Source of the DNA: Bacteroidota bacterium
Lineage (GTDB): Bacteria > Bacteroidota > Bacteroidia > Chitinophagales > Chitinophagaceae
Assembly (NCBI GenBank): GCA_947460795.1
Contig: CANHJA010000150.1
Location: 1-5,813 of the forward strand
Direction of reading: 5' to 3'
Length of the DNA stretch: 5,813 nt
Positions 1 through 5,813 of the stretch are shown piece after piece; the stretch's first letter is position 1, and each line of letters opens with the position of its first letter. The notes below the pieces were generated by a model. The model saw only the letters and a list, made by a program, of their open reading frames with translations. It made no database searches and was not told where the DNA came from. Both the position numbers and the translations under genes were made by a program.

Positions 1-939
1 CAATTAGTAACCAAGGACTTTTTAGATTTAAGCCTACAAAACCACCAAGGTATATTTCCAACCTTTGGAGACCTTACTGGCGATGGCATTGATGATTTAA
101 TTTTTGGAGGGGTTAAAGGAAATATTGCACTGTACAAAAACACGGCAGCATCCAATTTAGTGCAACCGGTGTTTGTAAAAATAACAGACAGTTTGCCCAA
201 TTTAAAATCGGGAGAATACAGCACGCCTGTTTTGGTAGATTTTAATCAAGATGGAAAAAATGATTTATTCGTAGGCAGCAAAATTGGTAAAATTGCTTAT
301 TTCGAAGATACCAGTTCTACCTCAACAACGAAGTTGGCATTAAAAACAACGGCTGTTGGTAACATTAAAGCTGGCAGTGTGGGTCAATTTTTTGGTTACA
401 GCGCTCCATTTATTGGCAAAATAGACAATACAGATTCTACCGTTTTATTAATCGGAAACGTGGATGGCAATATTGAACGATATGATTCTTTTATCAACAA
501 CTATACGCTTTTCAACAGATTAGATTCTAACTATTCATTCATCCAAGCCTCCAACAGAGCGGTTCCTGCTGTTGCCGACATAGATGGCGATGGTATGTAT
601 GAAATGGTTGTTGGAAATAAAATGGGCGGTTTATATTATTACAAACAAGTAAAAACCATTCAACCGAATTCGGTTCATACCGTTGAATTCAATCAAAATA
701 CCATTGCTATTTTCCCCAATCCTTGCTCAGACAAATTGCAAATATTATTTAAAGAGGAGATGGTCAATAAAATAGCTTTGTTGAATTTATACGACATGAT
801 GGGTAGAAAAATTGCATCCAATAAAATACAAACGACATCATACAATACCTATTCTTTAGGAACTATTTCGAATGGCATTTATTTTCTAGAAATAGAAATA
901 GAGAATCAGAAAGTAATTAAAAAGATACTTAAGAACTAA
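1..939 (+). CDS. FG-GAP/VCBS repeat protein with T9SS type A sorting domain (5'-truncated by window edge)
   Basis: This is the C-terminal 312 residues of a protein exported by the type IX secretion system. The frame is open from base 1 to the TAA at 937-939, so the true start lies upstream. A GTG at 160 is just an internal valine codon. Three FG-GAP/VCBS-type repeats are visible, each with an acidic calcium-loop-like motif followed by a hydrophobic G-rich strand: DLTGDGIDDL (residues 24-33), DFNQDGKNDL (80-89) and DIDGDG (193-198). Such repeats usually build part of a beta-propeller. Residues 235-312 form a type A sorting domain (TIGR04183-like), with the FPNP motif at 238-241, YDMMGRK at 264-270, NGIY at 291-294 and a lysine-rich end. 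In this family the domain directs passage through the outer membrane and is then cleaved, with surface attachment or release. The binding target is unknown. The gene converges on the DUF1835 gene and overlaps its stop codon. Confidence 0.92.
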   Translation, partial: QLVTKDFLDLSLQNHQGIFPTFGDLTGDGIDDLIFGGVKGNIALYKNTAASNLVQPVFVKITDSLPNLKSGEYSTPVLVDFNQDGKNDLFVGSKIGKIAYFEDTSSTSTTKLALKTTAVGNIKAGSVGQFFGYSAPFIGKIDNTDSTVLLIGNVDGNIERYDSFINNYTLFNRLDSNYSFIQASNRAVPAVADIDGDGMYEMVVGNKMGGLYYYKQVKTIQPNSVHTVEFNQNTIAIFPNPCSDKLQILFKEEMVNKIALLNLYDMMGRKIASNKIQTTSYNTYSLGTISNGIYFLEIEIENQKVIKKILKN

Positions 940-1769
940 ACATCCATGGATGTTTGATTGTTTTCTGCTTGAGACTCCCCTGCTTTTTTAATTTCGAAAT
1001 CTTTAAATGATTTCCCCATTTCTCCGTTGATGATAATTGAATTGGCTTTGATTAATTCTTTAATGCGCCACTCGATAAATAAATGACTCACCGATTGAGT
1101 TATTTTTTTCATGGTTTCATTCACTATTTTGTTAGCCTTCTGAAACTCACTGCTCAAGGAATTTTTAATCAATGTGTCAAAATAAGCAACATCTTTAGAC
1201 GCAATTTTTTTACCTCCTTCGTAAGTTCTCACCCAAGCATTTTCTTGCTGCAAACGAGCCCACTCGTCGCCTTCTACTTCATATTCAGCTGGTGTAACTT
1301 CTTTCAACAAGCGTTTTGTTTTTAAAAATTCTTTTGCTGGTATTTGAGAAAAATTAGTTGGATAAAACAATTGACCTTTTTCATTTAGAAAAGGCAACCC
1401 AATAATATTGATGGTGTGTAACATACCAGGAAATTGTTTTAAATGAGTGAGCAACCAAAAGTAAGCACACACATCTGTTACGCAAGGAGACATCCAAAAG
1501 CACAATGGTTCTTCTTCTCGTTGTGCTCTAACGGCTAATAATTTAATTGTATTCTCATCCAATACTTGATCCTCTTCAGGGAAAGTAGCATCTAGCTCTT
1601 TCCAAAAAGAAGTTCTGATGCCAATAAACTTTTCATCTTCATTCGGATGAATTGGACCTACGCCTAAAGTATCTTTTAAAACAACTATTTCTCCTTTTAA
1701 ATTTTCATCCAAAGCAAAAGCCTCTTCTAAATTTTTTGCAGCTTCGTGACCAACTAATATATGTATCAT
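936..1769 (-). CDS. DUF1835 and DUF3658 domain-containing protein
   Basis: This is a complete 277-residue protein of unknown function, predicted cytoplasmic: there is no signal peptide or membrane segment. The N-terminus (about residues 1-120) fits DUF1835. It has a short beta-strand start (MIHILVG), then GEIVVLKDTLGVGPI at 26-40, resembling the family pattern of a strand followed by D-x-L-x-V-G-P. Residues about 155-260 fit DUF3658, with a helical stretch EWARLQQENAWVR (169-181) and a conserved-looking FIEWRIKELI (231-240). The last 15 or so residues are polar and look like a lineage-specific tail. The ATG at 1769-1767 is the natural start because the family motif begins there; no Shine-Dalgarno sequence precedes it, as is common in Bacteroidota. 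It lies 45 bp downstream of parE on the same strand and probably shares its transcript. No catalytic residues can be assigned. The family assignment comes from remembered sequence patterns, not a database search. Confidence 0.87.
   Translation of the reverse strand: MIHILVGHEAAKNLEEAFALDENLKGEIVVLKDTLGVGPIHPNEDEKFIGIRTSFWKELDATFPEEDQVLDENTIKLLAVRAQREEEPLCFWMSPCVTDVCAYFWLLTHLKQFPGMLHTINIIGLPFLNEKGQLFYPTNFSQIPAKEFLKTKRLLKEVTPAEYEVEGDEWARLQQENAWVRTYEGGKKIASKDVAYFDTLIKNSLSSEFQKANKIVNETMKKITQSVSHLFIEWRIKELIKANSIIINGEMGKSFKDFEIKKAGESQAENNQTSMDV
938..955. repeat. Perfect 18-bp palindrome across the convergent gene ends
   Basis: The sequence AAACATCCATGGATGTTT is identical to its own reverse complement. 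It covers two bases of the plus-strand gene's TAA stop and the last five codons or so of the DUF1835 gene, including part of its TAG stop. In RNA it could form a 7-bp stem with a CATG loop on either strand. This suggests a bidirectional transcript-end structure, but the following sequence is only modestly T-rich on the plus strand (GATTGTTTTCT) and not on the minus strand. A terminator role is therefore inferred, not shown. Confidence 0.5.
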
Positions 1770-1814
1770 CAGTTATACTATTTAATGATTAATGGTAAAT
1801 GATTTTTTTATTTC
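1770..1814 (-). other. Short parE-DUF1835 intergenic spacer without a terminator
   Basis: This 45-bp AT-rich gap separates the parE stop from the DUF1835 start. I see no stable hairpin with a T-tract and no TAnnTTTG box in it, so read-through from parE is the simplest reading. It holds two copies of AATGATT (1784-1790 and 1798-1804) and no Shine-Dalgarno motif before the DUF1835 ATG. Confidence 0.5.
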
Positions 1815-3707
1815 CTAATTTAAAATTTGTTCAACGGCATCTAATTCTACCCTCAAATTATTAATGATAAACTCTTGACGTTGCATGGTGTTTTTACCCA
1901 TGTAATACTCGAGTAATTTTTGAATATGCGCTTCCGCACCCAACAAAACAGGTTCTTTACGCATGTCATCACCAATAAAACCGGCAAACTCATTGGGCGA
2001 AATTTCACCCAATCCTTTAAATCTAGTAATTTCAGGCTTGCCCGAAAGTTTTTGAACAGCCAATTGTTTTTCAGTTTCACTGTAGCAGTAAATGGTTTCT
2101 TTTTTATCCCTTACTCTAAATAGAGGGGTTTCTAAAATATATACATGGCCATTGCGAACTAAGTCTGGAAAAAACTGCAAAAAGAAAGTCATTATCAACA
2201 AACGAATGTGCATGCCATCCACATCGGCATCGGTAGCAATTACAATATTATTATATCTCAATCCTTCAATGCCTTGTTCAATATTCATTGCATGTTGAAG
2301 CAAATTCATTTCTTCATTTTCATACACTATTTTTTTGCTCATACCATAGCAATTCAACGGTTTCCCTTTTAAACTAAAAACAGCTTGAGTAGCCACGTTT
2401 CTTGATTTGGTAATAGAACCACTAGCAGAGTCTCCCTCGGTAATAAACAGCGTAGATTCTAAGCGTTTGATATCCATTTCTATTTTATTTTTCCCCTCAT
2501 ACACTTCATCAAAATGAACTTTACAATCTCTTAATTTTCGATTGTGCAAATTCGCTTTTTTAGCGCGCTCATTGGCTATCTTTTTAATGCCGCTTAACTC
2601 TTTGCGTTCGTGTTCACTTTGTTCAATTCTCTTTTTTAATGACTCTGCTACTGTTGGATTTCTATGTAAAAAATTATCCAATTCTTTCGTTAAAAAATCC
2701 ATCATAAAGGTCTTTACTGATGGACCCTTTACATCCATATTGATGCTTCCCAATTTTGTTTTTGTTTGACTTTCAAAAACGGGTTCCACCACCCTTACAC
2801 TCACTGCAGCTACAATACTTTGACGAATATCACTGGCATCATAATCTTTTTTATAAAAGTCTCTGATTGTTTTCACAAATGCTTCTCTAAATGCTTGCTG
2901 ATGGGTTCCTCCCTGTGTAGTATGTTGGCCATTTACAAACGAATAAATTTCCTCCCCGTAATCACCTGTATGTGAAAAAGCAATATCCACATCGTCTCCT
3001 TTCAATTGCACGATAGGATAACGCAAATCATCCGCATTGGTTTTTCTTTCCAACAAATCCAACAAGCCATTTTTAGAGATGTATTTTTTGCCATTAAAAA
3101 CGATTGCCAATCCAGCATTTAAGTAGCAGTAATTCCAAATTTGGTTTTCAATGTACTCTTCAATGAATTTATAATTTCTAAAAACGGTTTCGTCGGGTAC
3201 AAAAGAAATTTCTGTCCCATTGGGCTCTGTAGTCGCAATTTCTTTGTGTTCTTTTACTAAATTTCCTTTTTCAAATTCAGCTAATTTCATTTTCCCTTCA
3301 CGGAAACTTCTTACTTGAAATACATTACTTAATGCATTAACCGCTTTGGTACCTACTCCATTTAATCCTACCGACTTCTGAAAAACATTGCTATCATATT
3401 TCGCACCGGTATTAATTTTACTCACAACATCAACAACTTTTCCCAATGGAATTCCTCGTCCATAATCACGCACACGCACATGTCCCATATTCACTTCAAC
3501 TTCAATTTGACGACCATGTCCCATTGTATGTTCATCTATACAGTTGTCAATAACCTCTTTTAACAACACATAAATCCCATCATCAACACTACTCCCATCA
3601 CCCAACTTACCAATATACATACCTGGACGCAGCCGAATATGCTCTCGCCAATCAAGCGATTTTATGGAGTCTTCATCATAATTCCCGATCATTTTATTTT
3701 CAGCCAT
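1815..3707 (-). CDS. parE: DNA topoisomerase IV subunit B (type IIA topoisomerase ATPase/TOPRIM subunit)
   Basis: This is a complete 630-residue ATPase subunit of a type IIA topoisomerase, which with ParC decatenates and relaxes DNA during chromosome segregation. The GHKL ATPase domain shows EVIDNCIDE (51-59; E51 is the predicted general base and N55 the Mg ligand), DYGRGIP (81-87) and the ATP-lid motif GLNGVGTKAVNALS (114-127). The transducer domain carries QTKTKLGS (314-321), where K316 matches the phosphate-contacting lysine. The TOPRIM domain has TEGDSASGS (423-431, E424) and ATDADVDGMHIR (491-502, with D493, D495 and D497). RFKGLGEISPNEF (562-574) follows. All key residues are present. 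The length matches ParE, and there is no large C-terminal insertion of the kind found in some GyrB proteins. GyrB is the main alternative; the SLKGKPLN segment (445-452) and the Bacteroidota ParE-like N-terminus (LRPGMYIGKLGDGSS) favour ParE. The start at 3707 gives the usual short leader; M6 is an alternative. A candidate promoter lies just upstream, and DUF1835 follows. Confidence 0.94.
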   Translation of the reverse strand: MAENKMIGNYDEDSIKSLDWREHIRLRPGMYIGKLGDGSSVDDGIYVLLKEVIDNCIDEHTMGHGRQIEVEVNMGHVRVRDYGRGIPLGKVVDVVSKINTGAKYDSNVFQKSVGLNGVGTKAVNALSNVFQVRSFREGKMKLAEFEKGNLVKEHKEIATTEPNGTEISFVPDETVFRNYKFIEEYIENQIWNYCYLNAGLAIVFNGKKYISKNGLLDLLERKTNADDLRYPIVQLKGDDVDIAFSHTGDYGEEIYSFVNGQHTTQGGTHQQAFREAFVKTIRDFYKKDYDASDIRQSIVAAVSVRVVEPVFESQTKTKLGSINMDVKGPSVKTFMMDFLTKELDNFLHRNPTVAESLKKRIEQSEHERKELSGIKKIANERAKKANLHNRKLRDCKVHFDEVYEGKNKIEMDIKRLESTLFITEGDSASGSITKSRNVATQAVFSLKGKPLNCYGMSKKIVYENEEMNLLQHAMNIEQGIEGLRYNNIVIATDADVDGMHIRLLIMTFFLQFFPDLVRNGHVYILETPLFRVRDKKETIYCYSETEKQLAVQKLSGKPEITRFKGLGEISPNEFAGFIGDDMRKEPVLLGAEAHIQKLLEYYMGKNTMQRQEFIINNLRVELDAVEQILN

Positions 3708-3735
3708 TGTATTCTAATTTATAGTGCAATAAGCA

Positions 3736-3743
3736 CAAATTTA
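3736..3743 (-). promoter_or_regulatory. Candidate Bacteroidota -7 box for parE
   Basis: Read on the minus strand, this is TAAATTTG, an exact match to the Bacteroidota -7 consensus TAnnTTTG. It lies about 28 nt upstream of the parE ATG, giving a short predicted leader with no Shine-Dalgarno motif. I do not see a convincing -33 TTG element at the expected distance, so the call rests on one short box in AT-rich DNA plus its good position. It lies between the terminator of the upstream gene and parE, where a promoter is expected. Confidence 0.45.
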
Positions 3744-3795
3744 TTATAAATGTTTATTTTTCGTACTTTTTCTTATGCACAGAATCGTAAAAAAC

Positions 3796-3839
3796 ATAGC
3801 CAAACTAAAAATGGTCCCTTTACGGAACCATTTAGCTAT
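3796..3839 (-). terminator. Hairpin terminator downstream of the type B sorting-domain gene
   Basis: The core stem pairs AAATGGTCC (3809-3817) with GGAACCATTT (3824-3833), with one bulged base and a 6-nt loop. ATAGC (3796-3800) and GCTAT (3835-3839) can close an outer stem. On the minus strand the hairpin is followed at once by TTTTTAG and then by a second T-run (complement of 3789-3794). This fits an intrinsic terminator for the minus-strand gene whose stop is at 3857-3855. On the plus strand the T-tract is weaker, and no plus-strand gene needs it. Confidence 0.65.
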
Positions 3840-3854
3840 TTCAACAACTATTTT

Positions 3855-5813
3855 TTATCGAATCAATGTGATATCCCCTTTTAAAAATTGAGTTTTACCT
3901 GTAGGGCTTGCCACTTTTATCATGTAATAATACACACCAGGATCTTGCATTTTTCCTTTAAAGTTACCATCCCAACCTTTTGAAATGTCCCTTGTTTCAA
4001 AAATTTGTTGACCCCATCGATTCATGATTTTAAATTCTTGTAAGGTGATTAATTTTCTAGCAGTAACATGAAAAATATCATTCACTCCATCTCCATTAGG
4101 TGAAAAAGCCGATGGGACAAATACATCTTGCTCAATGACAGTTACATGGAAAGAATCTATTTGAGGGCATCCTTGTAACAAACTTACCCCGGTAACATAA
4201 TAAGTAATATCGGAAAGCGGCGTTGCAAGTCCATCATTGCTTTGACTGTAAGAAATATAATTTGTAGGGTTCCAATAATAAAAAGGAGCTCCTGTTACAT
4301 TTAATTGAATAGATTCACCCAAATAAATAGTGGTGTCATTGTTCCATAGCTGCATATTAAATGGAGGCTGCACAGACACATAAAGACTTAAGGTGTCGCT
4401 GCAACCATGGGTATCTAATAATATAGCATAAAAATGCTCTGAACCCATTACGGTAGCAATTGGATTAGGACAAAATTCACAACTTAAATTTGTTGCTGGA
4501 TACCATTGATAAGCCCCAGTGCCTCCAGTAACCCATAACTGAATTGGCGAACCATCACAAATGAGTGTGTCATCTTTTATGTCCCCTACTTGAAAAGGCC
4601 ATACGGTGGCTAAAAAAGTATCTGAAGTTTTACAACCTGCGTTGGGAGAAACAATATCAAGTTGAATATTTTGGGAAGTGGTTCCAACAAATGTAGGGTT
4701 GTATCCATTCGCATTTACTAGACCACTGGCAGGATTCCAAATTACATTGTAATTGAAGGCAGGCGTAACTACTGCATTGATGGGATAGGTAGCGCCTTCA
4801 CAAATTTCAAAATCTGAAATAGGCGTTAATATAGGCACCGGATCTGCAGTTACAGTAAATGATTTTTTTACGGGCACACAAGTCCCAAATGAACCGGTGA
4901 CTGTGTATTTTTGAGACCCAGGAACGGTTGGCGTAATACTGGTTAAAAACTGATTTGGATTCAACACATTATTTGCAGGAGTCCATTGCATAGTCATACC
5001 TGCATCCATTGTTCCATTTATGTTGACTGTATTGCCCAAACAAATTGCAGTGTCCCCATTAAACAAACTGTACTCTAATGAATCTTTAATTTCAATGATA
5101 ATACTGTCTGTAACAAGTTGAGCGCAGCCACTTAATACATAAATTTTCAAAAACTCGGTTCCTTCTACAATCCCATCAGGGAAAGCATACAAACTTAAAT
5201 TTTTTATTGTATCACTGGCATTCGGCAAAAAAGTTAATTGAGTAGGCAATGTGGTATAATCGATAGAATTTTGAGCATTACCCCCATATTGTAAGTTAAT
5301 CGTATCGGCATAAACTGTTCCTGAAACTATTTTACGAGTTATTTTTAAATTGGCGCTGTCGCATCCTTCCACAATAACAGGAGAGCCAGAAGAAGATGTA
5401 AGCCCTGCACTTAATTTTATTTGAATGATATTTGATTTTAAACTCCCTGCTTTTAAAAACACTCCTGAATCCAATATATTATCTTGTTTATCAGCAATAG
5501 CCAATTTTAAATGATAAGTTGAACAAGGTATTACAGGCGATACAGCCGTTAACACTTTCGTAAATCCTGGATATTTAACAGTAGCTCCATTTGCATTGCA
5601 AACAAAATATTGGCAAGTGTTGTTCGTTGCATTGAAGGCCGTACAACCAGCAGTATTTGCAAAACAATAGCTGGCAGTGTTGCAGCAACCTGGATTATTT
5701 GGACAATAAATTGTACTAATTGCTACAGGACAAGTTGATGAACCAGGCACTAAGGCAATATTTTTTGCATTATTTGTATAAGGTCCTGCGATTCCTGGAC
5801 CACTGATAAAAAA
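3855..5813 (-). CDS. Mosaic surface protein: choice-of-anchor L, Calx-beta-like, Ig-like repeats and T9SS type B (CHU_C) sorting domain (5'-truncated by window edge)
   Basis: These are the C-terminal 652 residues of a large secreted protein, probably an adhesin or other surface structural protein. The frame is open to the window edge. The first residues, FFISGPGIAGPYTNNAKNIA, are the conserved core of the choice-of-anchor L domain, so the GTG at 5750 is not the start. That domain runs to about residue 130 (TYHLKLAIAD and DSGVFLKAGS, 99-124) and contains a cysteine-rich stretch. A Calx-beta-like module follows (about 130-245), with DYTTLPTQLTFLP and IVEGTEFLKIYV. About four Ig/PKD-like modules come next (about 249-323, 327-406, 410-482 and 484-561), each with a recurring W-x-P core such as MQWTPANNVL or YQWYPATNL. 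Residues 564-652 are a type B sorting domain (TIGR04131-like): VFVPSAFSPNGDGVNDIF, NRWGQQIFET, GWDGNFKG, PGVYYYMIKV and the terminal GDITLIR. In known cases this domain sends proteins such as SprB-type adhesins through T9SS. The ligand is unknown. A terminator hairpin follows the stop codon. Confidence 0.93.
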   Translation of the reverse strand, partial: FFISGPGIAGPYTNNAKNIALVPGSSTCPVAISTIYCPNNPGCCNTASYCFANTAGCTAFNATNNTCQYFVCNANGATVKYPGFTKVLTAVSPVIPCSTYHLKLAIADKQDNILDSGVFLKAGSLKSNIIQIKLSAGLTSSSGSPVIVEGCDSANLKITRKIVSGTVYADTINLQYGGNAQNSIDYTTLPTQLTFLPNASDTIKNLSLYAFPDGIVEGTEFLKIYVLSGCAQLVTDSIIIEIKDSLEYSLFNGDTAICLGNTVNINGTMDAGMTMQWTPANNVLNPNQFLTSITPTVPGSQKYTVTGSFGTCVPVKKSFTVTADPVPILTPISDFEICEGATYPINAVVTPAFNYNVIWNPASGLVNANGYNPTFVGTTSQNIQLDIVSPNAGCKTSDTFLATVWPFQVGDIKDDTLICDGSPIQLWVTGGTGAYQWYPATNLSCEFCPNPIATVMGSEHFYAILLDTHGCSDTLSLYVSVQPPFNMQLWNNDTTIYLGESIQLNVTGAPFYYWNPTNYISYSQSNDGLATPLSDITYYVTGVSLLQGCPQIDSFHVTVIEQDVFVPSAFSPNGDGVNDIFHVTARKLITLQEFKIMNRWGQQIFETRDISKGWDGNFKGKMQDPGVYYYMIKVASPTGKTQFLKGDITLIR

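Noticed and set aside
160..162. GTG as a possible start for the FG-GAP repeat gene
   Set aside because: The frame is open upstream to base 1 and encodes another FG-GAP repeat there, so this is an internal codon of a gene cut by the window edge.
662..675. Perfect 14-bp palindrome AACCGAATTCGGTT
   Set aside because: It lies inside coding sequence, in the linker between the last FG-GAP repeat and the sorting domain, with no T-tract or paired site. Most likely a chance result of codon choice.
1083..1325. Plus-strand open frame of 80 codons with hydrophobic, F-rich content
   Set aside because: It is antisense to the well-supported DUF1835 gene. Its composition is what the reverse complement of A-rich coding DNA yields, and no start signal or family pattern is seen.
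1784..1804. Two direct copies of AATGATT 14 bp apart upstream of the DUF1835 gene
   Set aside because: They are short and made of common AT-rich words, with no symmetry suggesting an operator, so chance is enough to explain them.
1853..2975. Several short open frames of about 67-75 codons on both strands inside parE
   Set aside because: All lie within an intact gene with complete catalytic motifs. None has a recognisable domain or start signal.
5748..5750. GTG as a possible start for the type B sorting-domain gene
   Set aside because: The 21 upstream codons to the window edge encode the conserved FFISGPG core of the choice-of-anchor L domain, so the gene continues outward.
1..5813. Search for tRNA, rRNA, CRISPR arrays, insertion sequences, phage or defence genes
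   Set aside because: The window is almost fully covered by four protein genes. The largest gap is 147 bp and is explained by a terminator and promoter. No terminal inverted repeats, spaced repeats or RNA gene folds were seen.

Overview
The window looks like chromosomal DNA from a member of the Bacteroidota, probably an environmental Flavobacteriales- or Chitinophagales-like lineage. The evidence is AT-rich sequence, gene starts without Shine-Dalgarno motifs, a TAnnTTTG-type promoter box, and two proteins ending in the two C-terminal sorting domains of the type IX secretion system (T9SS). One is the type A domain and the other is the type B domain, also called the gliding-motility-associated or CHU_C domain. 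The exact genus cannot be read from the sequence.

Layout, left to right. (1) Positions 1-939, plus strand: the 3' part of a secreted FG-GAP/VCBS repeat protein with a T9SS type A sorting domain; its start lies outside the window. (2) Positions 936-1769, minus strand: a complete DUF1835/DUF3658 protein of unknown function. It converges on gene 1 so tightly that the two stop codons overlap by 4 bp inside a perfect 18-bp palindrome. (3) Positions 1815-3707, minus strand: a complete type IIA topoisomerase B subunit, best called ParE of topoisomerase IV. It lies 45 bp upstream of gene 2 on the same strand with no visible terminator between them, so the two are probably co-transcribed. (4) Positions 3708-3854: a 147-bp intergenic region with a candidate parE promoter and a hairpin plus T-tract terminator for gene 5. 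(5) Positions 3855-5813, minus strand: the 3' part of a large mosaic surface protein. It has the end of a choice-of-anchor L domain, a Calx-beta-like domain, about four Ig/PKD-like modules and a T9SS type B sorting domain. Its N-terminus lies beyond the right edge.

Functionally this is a housekeeping pair (parE plus a DUF1835 gene) flanked by two unrelated cell-surface or secreted T9SS cargo genes. There are no gene-free stretches over 300 bases. I saw no RNA genes, CRISPR arrays, insertion sequences or phage genes, and nothing that amounts to a new multi-gene system. The points most worth a second look are the parE-DUF1835 linkage without parC in view, the overlapping stop codons within a palindrome, and the cysteine-rich stretch in the choice-of-anchor L domain.
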